From Lentimicrobiaceae bacterium (GTDB taxonomy: Bacteria; Bacteroidota; Bacteroidia; Bacteroidales; F082), in assembly GCA_015061365.1 (NCBI GenBank), contig SUWS01000004.1, forward strand, positions 4,622 through 68,621: a stretch of 64,000 nucleotides of DNA, in the 5' to 3' direction. Every line of letters begins with the position of its first letter. Within the stretch, counting starts at the first letter, position 1. Below, piece by piece: positions 48,549 to 58,241 of the stretch. The translations under genes and the position numbers were made by a program. Under the pieces are notes generated by a model. The model made no database searches. It saw only the letters and a list, made by a program, of their open reading frames with translations, and had not been told where the DNA came from.

Positions 48549-51296
48549 CTTAACTAACTTCTTAATCGCTCTCATCGCTTCTCCTATAAATAATACAGGG
48601 AATGTTCCGACGATGATGTAAAGCCAGTCATTCAGCGACATAGGAGCCACGTTGAACATCTCGCCTCCAAATGTCACGATGAGATATTGACCGCCGAATA
48701 TCACGAGTAAAGCTAAGCCGAAACCTGCCAAAACATCTTTGTTAAACAAGCCTTTCAATGCGGAACCGTCGCTGTGGAATGCCTTAGCGTTAAACAGATT
48801 CCAGAACTGCAAGAAGACGAATATCGTGAAGATGTAAGTCTGCTCTATCGGCGAGATAGCGTGTGAAGCGATATTGAAGTTGAAGTAATTTCTGAAATAT
48901 TCAGCGAATGAGAAGTCGGCCAATGAAGTGATGTCTGCATGTTTGAAATATTGGACGAGACCGAACATGAAGAGGACGAATAAAATACCTACGCCAAAGA
49001 TTTGCCACATCATCGGTTTCGTGATGATATTAGCTTCTCTGCTACGTGGTTTTTCTTTCATTACCTTTTCTGATGGTGGCAAGGATGCTAAAGCTAAAGC
49101 CGCGAATGTATCCATAATAAGGTTCACCCAAAGCATCTGTGTCACTGTGAGAACCATCTCAGTTCCTAACAATGCGCCGAGCATCACGATAAGACATGCC
49201 GCCACGTTAATAGTCATCTGGAAGACTACAAATCTCTGAATGTTGATATACAACGATCTTCCCCACATCACGGCACGAGCGATACTGTTGAATGAGTTAT
49301 CGAGAATTGTGATGTCTGAAGCTTCTTTAGCCACTGTCGTACCGTCGCCCATCGAGAGACCTACCTGAGCCGCTTTCAAAGCAGGAGCGTCGTTAGTACC
49401 GTCGCCTGTTACAGCCACGACTTCGCCTTCGCTTTGTAACAATCTCACAAGACGTTCCTTATCCATAGGACGTGCTCTCGACATAATCTTAATCTTGTGA
49501 ATTATTTTAAGAGCTTCTTCATCAGAGAGTGCTTCCCAGTCTTTACCTGTAATATGGTTGACTTCCTTAGAGTCGGTGCCGAGCCACAAACCAAGCTGAC
49601 GACCTATTTCTATGGCAGTACCTGGAGTATCGCCAGTGACGATCTTAACGTCGATGCCCGCCGACATACAATTCTTAACAGCTTCTGCCACATCGCCACG
49701 GATAGGGTCAGCGATGGCGACAACACCTAATAATATAAAGTTTTCCGCTACAAGGTCATCGGTATTTGGATCGAAAGATTGCTCGTTAGGATCGCCTACT
49801 TTATAAGCGAAAGCGAGAGTACGCATCGCCTTACCTTGATATTCCAAAAGCTGTTTCTCAACATCTAAGCGATAAGGAGTAATATCGACATTACCTTCTG
49901 GAGTTGCTATCTTGTTACAATGTTTCAACAAGATTTCAGGAGCGCCTTTAACATAGAATATCGGTTTTCCCATCGCTGGCGACTCTACTATAGAAGCCAT
50001 GAATTTATACTTAGTCGAGAACGGCACCTGCTGATACATCTTAACTCCTTCTCTGAGCTGCATATAATCAACGCCTTGTTTATTTAACCAAAGCAACAAA
50101 GCACCTTCTGTTGGATTGCCGATAGCTTTTATCTTCTTCTCATCGCTGAAGTCCAAAAATGCTGTCGTGTTAAGAGCGAGACTTTCTTTGATGAGATTAC
50201 TTATTTCATTATTGGAGAGTTGTTTTTCTGGAAGAGCAGGGAAACTCATATCATTAACGCTCATCTGATTTTGAGTAAGCGTTCCTGTCTTGTCGGTACA
50301 GATGACAGTGGCAGCGCCCATTGTTTCGCAGGCGTGCATCTTTCTCACAAGATTGTTAGCTGTAAGCATACGTTTCATACTGAGAGCCAGACTCAATGTC
50401 ACGCTCATCGGCAGACCTTCAGGCACAGAAACGACGATAATAGTGACAGCCATCATCAAGGTATTGAGAAGATATTGAGCGAAGCTAAGCCATTCAAACG
50501 ATTCGCTTTCTCCAGAGGTAAAATACATCACGAGACGCATCACGAGGATTACACCTGCTATGATATAACTTGCAACGGTGATGATTTTTCCGAGATGATC
50601 GAGTTGATTATCGAGAGGAGTTTTAATATTGTTATCAATTTGTGAGCCTTGATAAACCTTACCCCATTCTGTTGCGTCGCCTACCTTATCGACTATCATC
50701 ACGCCATGACCGTCGATAACCTTACTTCCGCGGAGGACGTAGTTAGAAGGATAAGTAGCGTCTTTCTTAAAATCTTTAGGGTCGATGGTTTTCGTTGCCA
50801 TAGGTTCGCCGGTAAGATCAGACTCATTGACTTGAAGAGAGAAAGCGTCGATAAGTTCGCCGTCGGCAGGCACTTCGTCGCCGGTTTCGATGATAACGAC
50901 ATCGCCAACGACTATTTCCTTACGACCTATGACGGTGATATTTCCATTACGTACCACCTTAACTTCTTCGTCGTCGCTTACTTTATTAAGGACTTCGAAT
51001 TTCTTGTTCGCACTAACTTCAAAAGCAAAGCCGATGCATGTAGCGAGCATGATAGCCACGAAAATCCCTATCGGTTCGAATAAGACGGAGAGACCTTCAT
51101 CGTGAGCGAAGAACTCATAAAGAGAAACACCTACTGATAAAGCTAAAGCTATCAACAGGATTCTGATGATAGGATCTTTAAATTTTTCCAAAAACTGATG
51201 CCAGAGAGATTCTTTCTCTGGAGGCGTTAAAACATTAGAGCCGTGTTTTTTACGACTTTCTTCAACTTGTTCGTTGGTTAGACCTTTGTGTATCAT
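48543..51296 (-). CDS. Calcium-translocating P-type ATPase
   Basis: A 917-residue type II P-type ATPase of the PMCA/SERCA class, which pumps Ca2+ out of the cytoplasm. It shows the actuator motif NESDLTGEP, the phosphorylation site CTDKTGTLTQN, the nucleotide domain with KGAPE, the hinge VTGDGTNDAPALK, and membrane helices including VSVPEGLPM (the PEGL ion-binding motif of M4). Length is normal. The stop lies in a heptamer repeat and a -7 box lies about 130 bases upstream of the start. Ca2+ specificity is inferred from the class. Confidence 0.94.
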   Translation of the reverse strand: MIHKGLTNEQVEESRKKHGSNVLTPPEKESLWHQFLEKFKDPIIRILLIALALSVGVSLYEFFAHDEGLSVLFEPIGIFVAIMLATCIGFAFEVSANKKFEVLNKVSDDEEVKVVRNGNITVIGRKEIVVGDVVIIETGDEVPADGELIDAFSLQVNESDLTGEPMATKTIDPKDFKKDATYPSNYVLRGSKVIDGHGVMIVDKVGDATEWGKVYQGSQIDNNIKTPLDNQLDHLGKIITVASYIIAGVILVMRLVMYFTSGESESFEWLSFAQYLLNTLMMAVTIIVVSVPEGLPMSVTLSLALSMKRMLTANNLVRKMHACETMGAATVICTDKTGTLTQNQMSVNDMSFPALPEKQLSNNEISNLIKESLALNTTAFLDFSDEKKIKAIGNPTEGALLLWLNKQGVDYMQLREGVKMYQQVPFSTKYKFMASIVESPAMGKPIFYVKGAPEILLKHCNKIATPEGNVDITPYRLDVEKQLLEYQGKAMRTLAFAYKVGDPNEQSFDPNTDDLVAENFILLGVVAIADPIRGDVAEAVKNCMSAGIDVKIVTGDTPGTAIEIGRQLGLWLGTDSKEVNHITGKDWEALSDEEALKIIHKIKIMSRARPMDKERLVRLLQSEGEVVAVTGDGTNDAPALKAAQVGLSMGDGTTVAKEASDITILDNSFNSIARAVMWGRSLYINIQRFVVFQMTINVAACLIVMLGALLGTEMVLTVTQMLWVNLIMDTFAALALASLPPSEKVMKEKPRSREANIITKPMMWQIFGVGILFVLFMFGLVQYFKHADITSLADFSFAEYFRNYFNFNIASHAISPIEQTYIFTIFVFLQFWNLFNAKAFHSDGSALKGLFNKDVLAGFGLALLVIFGGQYLIVTFGGEMFNVAPMSLNDWLYIIVGTFPVLFIGEAMRAIKKLVKN

Positions 51297-51775
51297 AATA
51301 ATAATTTGTTGTTTTTAAAATATATTAGTCAAATAACAAATCCCTGAATTTTCGTTTATCATCATAGACTGAACACCCTTCATTATCTTGCACATTTACC
51401 ATATTCATCAAAACAATAAACCAATGTGCAAATATAAATCTTTTTCATCTTTCAGTAATTTCTATTTCGCATAAAAATCATTATTTTTCAATAAAAAAAC
51501 AAACAAACAGCACGACACTTTTGTTCTCATCACTAATTATGACAGATCATATAGTATTTCTCATAACGGAGTATGTATCACCCGCTCTAATTTCATTCGC
51601 ATAGACACATTCATCTATGCATAGTCTGCATTTGTGTCTAAATATGTTGTGATAGATAATACTGTATAAGACGTGGGGGAAAGCATAAGTTTCCCCCATA
51701 GCATATCATTTGCACTTTATATCTTAGTCAATATCAATGTAAAGTCAACATAAAAATCTCACACCTCAACAATGA
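51297..51775. other. Intergenic stretch with inverted repeats
   Basis: About 480 bases without a protein gene. The left part holds the ATPase leader and promoter. The right part has three palindromic elements: TAGACACA/TGTGTCTA (51602-51640), CTATGCATAG (51615-51624) inside its loop, and a 9-bp stem TGGGGGAAA/TTTCCCCCA (51674-51682 with 51690-51698). None has a T-run, so these are not plain terminators. Confidence 0.6.
51429..51436 (-). promoter_or_regulatory. -7 box of the Ca2+ ATPase gene
   Basis: CAAATATA on the plus strand reads TATATTTG on the minus strand, about 130 bases before the start, so the leader is long. Confidence 0.45.
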
Positions 51776-52357
51776 TTAATTATTGTAATTTGACATTTCT
51801 TCATCAAATACCTTTTTAAACTTTTCGTATTCATAATCAACTCTAAGTCTATCATCATTAGATACAGATGATGTGATTCCGTCCAAGATTTTTTGTACAG
51901 GAACTTCAATAGCCACGTAACAGATGATTGTGCCTTGTTCTGTACCTAAAGCTCTTTTCTTACAAACTATAGGAGCGAATTTCAATTCTTGGTTAACGAC
52001 GGCGCGTGTCAGGTTTTCGATGCGGTCTTTAAAGTCATTAGCATCATTGACGGTGTATGAGTTGACATATCTGTCGTTTACGCCTTTGATTGTCGTCTCG
52101 ATTTGTGAAGCCAATTCGTTGCGTGCAGCTATTGCCGCCTGATCGTACGCGAATTGCATTTGTCTGTCTCCTTTTGCTATATGTTGACCTGTAGCACGGA
52201 AGATGTCGGACGTTGACATGAACTCCGAACACGGCTCATCTGGCAATGTTTGAATAGACGGATTGGCGGTCTCTGTTACAACATCTTTACTTGAACCACA
52301 AGAAGCCACCACTAACGCCATCAAGGCTGCTCCTAAAAATAAAGAAATCTTTTTCAT
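51776..52357 (-). CDS. LPP20-like lipoprotein
   Basis: A 193-residue lipoprotein (signal ALMALVVASCGSSK). The mature part resembles LPP20-type proteins: an AYDQAAIAARNELASQIETTIKGV helix followed by ENLTRAVVNQEL and a CYVAIEVPVQKIL strand. This fold is used by outer-membrane-associated accessory proteins, but the function is unknown. It is the last gene of a minus-strand group of envelope proteins, with a 153-base gap before it that lacks a recognisable promoter. Confidence 0.75.
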   Translation of the reverse strand: MKKISLFLGAALMALVVASCGSSKDVVTETANPSIQTLPDEPCSEFMSTSDIFRATGQHIAKGDRQMQFAYDQAAIAARNELASQIETTIKGVNDRYVNSYTVNDANDFKDRIENLTRAVVNQELKFAPIVCKKRALGTEQGTIICYVAIEVPVQKILDGITSSVSNDDRLRVDYEYEKFKKVFDEEMSNYNN

Positions 52358-52510
52358 TTTGTTTAATTTTTTAATTACGCCTACTCTTTGCTTTTCGGCT
52401 TCCGCATATTATTTTTTAGTCTTTAATATCATTTCATTCTATTGGCACGTTTTCATTTCTACTGATGTAAGACCGATACGATCAAAAAATTCTTTTAATA
52501 TCCATAGATT

Positions 52511-53419
52511 TTACATGTTAATACGCACCTTTTCTTTCAAGCTTACCTTACCGAATCTAAACCAGACCTCAACATAATTATCGTCTTGTTCGTAGCATTC
52601 GAAATCATCGAATGTCACAACAATCTTATCACCCTCATGTCTCGACGCAAAATCCTTAGCACATCCACTTCTGAACTTAGGTGTCGATTTTGTCTTCATC
52701 ACCCTTTCACCGTGCATGAGCTGCATCACAATAGTGTTCCTATTGCTTTCCAATATCTTTACATGAACATCCTTTATTGTTTGTTCATACATTTCGATTG
52801 TATGATTTAATTGGGAAACCCTCGTCTGGTCATCTTTAAACTCTTCCTTCATCGCTCTCATTTGCGAGTCATTTTCCATCAAAGTCTCAACATCGTCAAT
52901 GTTATCAAGAGACTTCCTGAAGTTCTCTATCTTATCGTCGACGGCCTTTTCATAGGCATTATATGCATCCATAAGTTCTTGCAAATCAATCAATGTAAAT
53001 GGATAAAGCACATAATAATCATAACTATATTCCTTAGTTTTCTTATTGTAATATCGTTCCCAATAGATATCAGCCTTATTCAAATCAACACCTTGCAACA
53101 CCGGCATTTTAGGGACTTTCGCCTCTATGACAGACTTGACTCTTCTTCTATATTCCCCATCATCTTCTTCATCAATCATGATAGTGGAACATATCTCTGT
53201 CGCCACCGATGACGCAATCTGATTCTTCAGTTTTCCCAAGATTATCATCTTTGCGGTATCCAACGACACAGCCTTATATTCAATAAACAAATAAGGGTCA
53301 CTACTCGACACCCAGTTTGGTCTTTCCTTTGCGCTTTGTTCCACCAATTTATATTCTTTCTGCGCCATAACAAGAAGTGGCATGAAAGATAAAATGAATA
53401 TTATCAGATTCTTTTTCAT
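52511..53419 (-). CDS. Exported protein, LPP20-like N-terminal region
   Basis: From the ATG at 53419, 302 residues with signal peptide (MKKNLIIFILSFMPLLVMAQ). The first half has the RPNWVSSSDPYLFIEYKAVSLDTAKMIILGKLKNQIASSV pattern of LPP20-like domains. A helical middle with coiled-coil character follows (DDQTRVSQLNHTIEMYEQTIKDV), and then a C-terminal beta part (KIVVTFDDFECYEQDDNYVEVWFRF). It starts four bases after the upstream gene ends. No function is known. Confidence 0.65.
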   Translation of the reverse strand: MKKNLIIFILSFMPLLVMAQKEYKLVEQSAKERPNWVSSSDPYLFIEYKAVSLDTAKMIILGKLKNQIASSVATEICSTIMIDEEDDGEYRRRVKSVIEAKVPKMPVLQGVDLNKADIYWERYYNKKTKEYSYDYYVLYPFTLIDLQELMDAYNAYEKAVDDKIENFRKSLDNIDDVETLMENDSQMRAMKEEFKDDQTRVSQLNHTIEMYEQTIKDVHVKILESNRNTIVMQLMHGERVMKTKSTPKFRSGCAKDFASRHEGDKIVVTFDDFECYEQDDNYVEVWFRFGKVSLKEKVRINM

Positions 53420-53423
53420 ATTA

Positions 53424-54101
53424 TCAATCATTTATCCAGGAAACATCCGGATTCTCATTCCTTATAATATTGTTCGACTTCGTTTGTTGTTCAACAGATA
53501 TTTTGTTCAGAATATCTATAGAGTTCTTATAACATTCCAAGTCCGCATCTGTCTGAGGTATGGCGTTGAGTTCGTCAAGAGCTTCGTCATACATTTCCAT
53601 TTCTATGTACGCAGTTATCGTCTCAATGATTTTCTCACACTCCGTATTATAATATTCTATTATCTCATTCTTTGCGTTAACTATCAACTTCTTCAATTTA
53701 GGGTCGCGACCTTTAAGAGATTTTATGGATTCCGTCACCGCGCTATTCTCATTATCAGCTACACCTTTTCTTGTAAGTATCTCTTGGGATATTAATAATT
53801 TTCTGCTGTTGTCTACCAAAGAAAGCGATATTTCTATTTCTGCGACATATTGAACAGGAATTGTTGTTGTAGGTTCTACCGACGTAACTGTAACGGAAGG
53901 TATCAATAAGAACTTGTTCGAATTATCGGTCGATGCCATTCCATTTAAGGAAACGGCTTGGTTCAATCTGTCATGCAACATTTCCGCGGCATTATTACCG
54001 ATATTATCCGTCGAAACTGGCAACACCCTGATATATTGCGCCATAACTATATTAGACAGCAATACTAAAATCAGTAATGATAATGACCTTAACTTTTTCA
54101 T
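53424..54101 (-). CDS. Exported protein of unknown function
   Basis: A 225-residue protein with signal peptide (LLILVLLSNIVMAQ). The first half has a beta-alpha pattern like CsgG/LpoB-type proteins (IRVLPVSTDNIGNNAAEMLHDRLNQAVSLNG ... IPSVTVTSVEP ... YVAEIEISLSLVD). The second half is helical (YYNTECEKIIETITAYIEMEMYDEALDELNAIPQ), TPR-like. It lies one base from the DUF6175-like gene and four from the next, so it is operonic. The family is not recognised with confidence. Confidence 0.6.
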   Translation of the reverse strand: MKKLRSLSLLILVLLSNIVMAQYIRVLPVSTDNIGNNAAEMLHDRLNQAVSLNGMASTDNSNKFLLIPSVTVTSVEPTTTIPVQYVAEIEISLSLVDNSRKLLISQEILTRKGVADNENSAVTESIKSLKGRDPKLKKLIVNAKNEIIEYYNTECEKIIETITAYIEMEMYDEALDELNAIPQTDADLECYKNSIDILNKISVEQQTKSNNIIRNENPDVSWIND

Positions 54102-54102
54102 C

Positions 54103-55080
54103 TTATTTCTCTCCTAATATAATCCAGACCTCGCCAAGTCCGCGTTCATAAATCTTACTTTCTATCATGAAAGGTTCCTTTTTAAGGTAGCTTCTGATCC
54201 CGTTCATAAAGCCTCTTGCATCAAGAGCCGACTGTCTTCCATTACGTTCTTTATAAAGAGGTATTCTTACTTGCTCGAACACTAAATAAGTAGATGTAGC
54301 ATTAGTTCTGGTAGGAGCGTGATTTACAGCATTGTCTTCCATCCAATATGAGATGATATCGGTGAGTTCAAGATAATCACCTTCGAAGTCGAATTCTGTT
54401 TCGAGGTCTATATCGGCGTTATCCCACACTCTGAATTTGACAACTATTTCGCGACCGTTATTTGCCATATCTTCAAAATGCGACATCAGTTGGGCGCAGA
54501 ACGAATCCATATAATTAAGGACAGCCTCTTCTAAAAGCAGATTTACAGGTGCTGTAGTTGAAGGGTTACCTACTCCTGAATTTGCAGCTATCACCTTATT
54601 AGTATAGGCATCCAAACCTCTCATATTATATGAGACAAAACGTTGAGGTCCTTTATGATTTACTGTGTAATCCAAGTCTATGATAATATCAGCCTTCGCC
54701 GTTCTCTTAACCCTATCAAGCATAGATTCCGTTATATATGCACCTGAAGACGAACTTTCTAAAAGGCTCATCTCCACGGTCTCTTGTTGAATTGACTTCA
54801 GAGTCTGCTCCAAATCTTTCAACGGGAAACCTCTTTCCGCCATAATCTGAGATAATTCTGAAATGACAAGACGTAAATCCTCAATATCATCCTGCTTAAA
54901 AATATTGGATATGTCTGAAACGACATTTACATTTCCATTCTCATCCACCCATTCAGTAGTATAACCGTGACGGGAACAATACGCATCAGATGGAATTACC
55001 ATGATAGTTGGTTTCTTTGCTTGCGCCATCATACTTATTGATACGACAACAAGCAGTATTGATAGTATAAAGTTTCTCAT
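54103..55080 (-). CDS. DUF6175-like exported protein
   Basis: A 325-residue protein with signal peptide (MRNFILSILLVVVSISMMAQ). It has an N-terminal segment KPTIMVIPSDAYCSRHGY, an alpha/beta domain with long helices (DLRLVISELSQIMAERGFPLKDLEQTLKSIQQE), AKADIIIDLDYTVN and a C-terminal VFEQVRIPLYKERNGRQSALDARGFMNGIRSYLKKE. It resembles DUF6175 proteins found beside LPP20-like genes in Bacteroidota. The fold suggests a periplasmic CsgG/TolB-N-like module, but that is inference. It is the first gene of the operon, after its promoter at 55107. Confidence 0.65.
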   Translation of the reverse strand: MRNFILSILLVVVSISMMAQAKKPTIMVIPSDAYCSRHGYTTEWVDENGNVNVVSDISNIFKQDDIEDLRLVISELSQIMAERGFPLKDLEQTLKSIQQETVEMSLLESSSSGAYITESMLDRVKRTAKADIIIDLDYTVNHKGPQRFVSYNMRGLDAYTNKVIAANSGVGNPSTTAPVNLLLEEAVLNYMDSFCAQLMSHFEDMANNGREIVVKFRVWDNADIDLETEFDFEGDYLELTDIISYWMEDNAVNHAPTRTNATSTYLVFEQVRIPLYKERNGRQSALDARGFMNGIRSYLKKEPFMIESKIYERGLGEVWIILGEK

Positions 55081-55106
55081 ATCCCAATGTCTTTCGGATT
55101 ACGATG

Positions 55107-55136
55107 CAAAGTTATACTATTTTTAAAAACAAGCAA
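55107..55136 (-). promoter_or_regulatory. Promoter of the envelope protein operon
   Basis: On the minus strand TAACTTTG (55107-55114) with TTG (55134-55136) 19 bases upstream. It should drive the genes from 55080 down to 51776. Confidence 0.65.
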
Positions 55137-55146
55137 GCTTTTTAAT

Positions 55147-55174
55147 AAAAAAAAGCCATCCTGAGATGACTTTT
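55147..55174 (-). terminator. Terminator of the DUF4251 gene
   Basis: Stem AAAAGCCATC / GATGACTTTT (55151-55160 with 55165-55174, one mismatch) with a U-tract on the minus strand (A-run from 55147). Confidence 0.7.
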
Positions 55175-55210
55175 ATATTAGGGTACAAGTTACTGATTTC
55201 TGTTACCTTG

Positions 55211-55861
55211 TCATGGTAAAGGATATATTGTCGAGGCGTTTTCCGGAGAGACAATATCGCCGGTGAACGTCACCTGTCCCCCATCGTTGGAATAGAATAT
55301 TATCCTGCCAGTGCCATTAGCTTGTACATACACTTTAAAGTTTACTGGAATGACCCCGGTCCATGTTCTGAACGAACCTGTTATGACGAACGGTCCGTCA
55401 GTATCCGACAAGTCGGCATTATAAGATACCAATGTCGCCGGCGTGTTAGGTGTATCCCACGACTGCCAGTTCCATCCGGGCCAACCTGGCGACGTATAAC
55501 CCGGACCTATTCCCGGCACTCCAGGTCCGTACCACGCCAATGGAGCCGCCACCGATGACGACACCGGATTGTCGAACTCGATATTAATTGCGACCTTATC
55601 ACCTATGATCGCAAAATAATTCTGAAATGAAGATACCGGCGACTCTTGTCCGAAAGGACCGATAAAGGTATTGGCTTCTAACACAAAAGAAGTGTCGTTT
55701 ACCAACTTAATCATCTCGGCACGCGATTGTGCCAATTCCATCGCTTGACGAGCCTTGCGTTCTGCGCGACGTTCCATGCGCTCGGTCTTGGCGGAACTCT
55801 GCGCAAACATACTTCCGCTCAAGACCAAAAGCATTGTCAATGTAAGAAATTTAGGTTTCAT
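55211..55861 (-). CDS. DUF4251 exported protein
   Basis: From the ATG at 55861, 216 residues with signal peptide (LTMLLVLSGSMFAQ). A basic helical stretch (ERMERRAERKARQAMELAQSRAEM) is followed by the DUF4251 beta domain (SFVLEANTFIGPFG, then NYFAIIGDKVAINIEF). The middle carries an unusual Pro/Gly/Trp-rich insert (YGPGVPGIGPGYTSPGWPGW). Function is unknown. It ends before the envelope operon and is probably transcribed separately, since a terminator lies between. Confidence 0.82.
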   Translation of the reverse strand: MKPKFLTLTMLLVLSGSMFAQSSAKTERMERRAERKARQAMELAQSRAEMIKLVNDTSFVLEANTFIGPFGQESPVSSFQNYFAIIGDKVAINIEFDNPVSSSVAAPLAWYGPGVPGIGPGYTSPGWPGWNWQSWDTPNTPATLVSYNADLSDTDGPFVITGSFRTWTGVIPVNFKVYVQANGTGRIIFYSNDGGQVTFTGDIVSPENASTIYPLP

Positions 55862-55918
55862 AATATCTGATGTTTTTCTCAATAAACACCAAACATCACT
55901 TTTTGTTTTTATTGAACA

Positions 55919-55960
55919 TAAAAAAAGTCAGCGGCTGCGCACGAATGAACAACCGCTGAC
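55919..55960 (-). terminator. Terminator of pepE
   Basis: Stem GTCAGCGG / CCGCTGAC (55927-55934 with 55953-55960) with a U-tract on the minus strand. A duplicated heptamer CTGATAG lies between it and the pepE stop. Confidence 0.75.
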
Positions 55961-55985
55961 CATCGAATACTGATAGCTGATAGCT

Positions 55986-56747
55986 TTATATAACGTATGA
56001 AGTAATCTCTGAATTCGGTTCAAGTTCGAGAGGTTCTGTTCCGTATTTGAAAACCATCATTTTCTTACCGCCTTTCAGATAATATTTATCACCGACAACC
56101 CATATCGCTGATGCTTCACGTAAGCCAACGACTTTCATATTTTGATTTACGGCGAGATATTCGTTGATACGATCCTGACGTGTCTCACCGCCGTGCTTTA
56201 TCATCTTATCGATTTCAGGATGAGGATCCAAATAATGAGGATTGATCTGGAACGGGATAAGGTTTAAGGTATTGAACGATGCCGGTTGTACTATAGGCAT
56301 ATCGTTGGTTGTGCACAACGTTGGACAAGCTATGTTGGAACCCGCGCTCCATCCAATATATGGTTTACCTTCTTTAGCCACTTTGGAGATAGCATCCATC
56401 AGACCATATCTGTGAAGTTCAGCGACGAGATGGAATGTATTACCTCCACCGACGACTATACATGCAGCTTCATTTACAAGTTGAATCTTGTTTTCAACTT
56501 CATGAACCGAGACAAAGTTCTTCAGTCCCAACTTCTCATCAAACACTTTCTTAACTCTTGCAGTATAAGCGTCGTAGCTTTGCGGATAAGGATTACCATT
56601 GATAAATACTCCGGCGAAAGGAACAAACACTATTTTACTATCGGCTTTAAGATTATTCTTCTCGCAGAAAGATTCCAACTGTGTCATTGGCCATGCCAAA
56701 TAAGTCTCTCCGAAATTCGTTGAATTGCTTATCAATAAAAGATTCAT
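55986..56747 (-). CDS. pepE: Dipeptidase E (peptidase S51)
   Basis: PepE hydrolyses dipeptides with N-terminal Asp. From the ATG at 56747 it has 253 residues (an upstream frame of 41 codons has no family similarity). It starts MNLLLISNSTNFGETYL and has VFVPFAGV, the GGGNTFHL motif and the nucleophile elbow GWSAGSNIA with the catalytic Ser, followed by INPHYLDPHPE. The family uses a Ser-His-Glu triad. It is likely cytoplasmic. Confidence is high in the family and good in the substrate class. Confidence 0.93.
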   Translation of the reverse strand: MNLLLISNSTNFGETYLAWPMTQLESFCEKNNLKADSKIVFVPFAGVFINGNPYPQSYDAYTARVKKVFDEKLGLKNFVSVHEVENKIQLVNEAACIVVGGGNTFHLVAELHRYGLMDAISKVAKEGKPYIGWSAGSNIACPTLCTTNDMPIVQPASFNTLNLIPFQINPHYLDPHPEIDKMIKHGGETRQDRINEYLAVNQNMKVVGLREASAIWVVGDKYYLKGGKKMMVFKYGTEPLELEPNSEITSYVI

Positions 56748-56770
56748 AACTATTCTATTTTTAATTTCCA

Positions 56771-56778
56771 CAAAGATA
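56771..56778 (-). promoter_or_regulatory. -7 box of pepE
   Basis: CAAAGATA on the plus strand reads TATCTTTG on the minus strand, 23 bases before the ATG at 56747. Confidence 0.65.
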
Positions 56779-56894
56779 AAGTTTTTTTTCATACTAAGTA
56801 AGTATTTTTCCAACATTAAGACAAATAATTTGTATACAATTTCAATATATAATTGAAGTTTTTTTCGCAATTTTGCAAATCAAAATTTTAAGAC

Positions 56895-58241
56895 ATGAGT
56901 GAAGAGAAAGGTGCTCTGCTTTTGGGCACGGAAGACGTTGGTAAACTACTGAAAAAATACGCTACGCCGGCAATCATCGCGATGACTGCGTCCTCCTTAT
57001 ATAATATGGTCGACAGCATTTTCATCGGACAGGGTGTCGGTCCTTTGGCTATTTCGGGATTAGCTATCACATTCCCTTTCATGAACCTCGGGGCTGCTAT
57101 CGGTGCTATGGTCGGCGTTGGAGCATCTACTGTCACCGCCATGGAACTCGGTAAGAAGAACTACGCGAAGAGCTGCCGCGCATTGGCGAACACCGTCATG
57201 CTCAACGTGATTTTCGGCATCTTGTTTACAATAATATGCCTCTTATTCCTGAAACCAATTCTTTACTTCTTCGGAGCAAGTGAACAGACTCTACCTTACG
57301 CATACGAATATATGCAGGTGATTCTCGTCGGCAATATCATAACACATCTTTACCACGGACTCAATTCTGTATTAAGAGCTTCAGGACATCCCAACGAAGC
57401 CATGATAGCTACGATAATCACAGTCGTCGCAAATGTGTTTTTAGACTGGCTCTTCATCTTCCCGCTCGGAATGGGAATCCGCGGCGCAGCGATAGCAACA
57501 GTAATAGCACAGACAATACCGCTCATCTATCTTTTTAAATTATTCTTAAACAAAAACGAATTGGTTCATTTCGATAGAAAAGATTTCGTCTTCGACATAA
57601 AAATCATCAAAGACATCCTCGCTATCGGACTTTCTCCTTTCCTATTGAACTCCGCCTTATGCGTCATCATTATTTTAATCAACAACGGATTGAAGAGATA
57701 CGGCGGCGACCTCTCAGTAGGTGCTTACGGCATCGTCAACCGCGTGGCGTTTTTCTTTACCATGGTAGTGATGGGTATAACACAAGGTATGCAACCTATT
57801 GTGAGTTATAATTATGGTGCGCGACAATACTCTCGTGTCACCGAAGCCTTAAAGAAAGCTATTGTATTAGCCATCATAACTCTATGTTTAGGGTGTCTCA
57901 TCGGCGAAACCATTCCACGACTTGTATGTTCGCTTTTCACCACCGACAAAGATTTATTGAACTACTCCGTCGACGGCATGAGAATAGTCATGGCGACATT
58001 CCCGATCATAGCCTTCCCTATCGTCATCGGCAACTTCTTCCAAAGCATCGGCAAAGCTAAGAAATCTATAGTACTGTCATTATCGCGACAAGTATTATTC
58101 CTTATACCTTTATTAATAATATTACCACACTTCCTCGGCATCAAAGGCGTCTGGTGGAGCATTCCAATCTCTGACGTCATAGCTACGATACTTTCGATAA
58201 TTATGATTTACAGATATTATAAATTCGACGTGAAATCATGA
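56895..58241 (+). CDS. MATE family efflux transporter
   Basis: A 448-residue inner-membrane protein with about twelve helices in two similar halves. It begins LLKKYATPAIIAMTASSLYNMVDSIFIGQGVGPLAISGLAITFPFMNL, the typical MATE start. Later blocks include IRGAAIATVIAQ and GITQGMQPIVSYNYGA. It should export cationic compounds using a Na+ or H+ gradient; the substrate is unknown. Its last codon overlaps the truA start (ATGA), so the two are cotranscribed. Confidence 0.92.
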   Translation: MSEEKGALLLGTEDVGKLLKKYATPAIIAMTASSLYNMVDSIFIGQGVGPLAISGLAITFPFMNLGAAIGAMVGVGASTVTAMELGKKNYAKSCRALANTVMLNVIFGILFTIICLLFLKPILYFFGASEQTLPYAYEYMQVILVGNIITHLYHGLNSVLRASGHPNEAMIATIITVVANVFLDWLFIFPLGMGIRGAAIATVIAQTIPLIYLFKLFLNKNELVHFDRKDFVFDIKIIKDILAIGLSPFLLNSALCVIIILINNGLKRYGGDLSVGAYGIVNRVAFFFTMVVMGITQGMQPIVSYNYGARQYSRVTEALKKAIVLAIITLCLGCLIGETIPRLVCSLFTTDKDLLNYSVDGMRIVMATFPIIAFPIVIGNFFQSIGKAKKSIVLSLSRQVLFLIPLLIILPHFLGIKGVWWSIPISDVIATILSIIMIYRYYKFDVKS

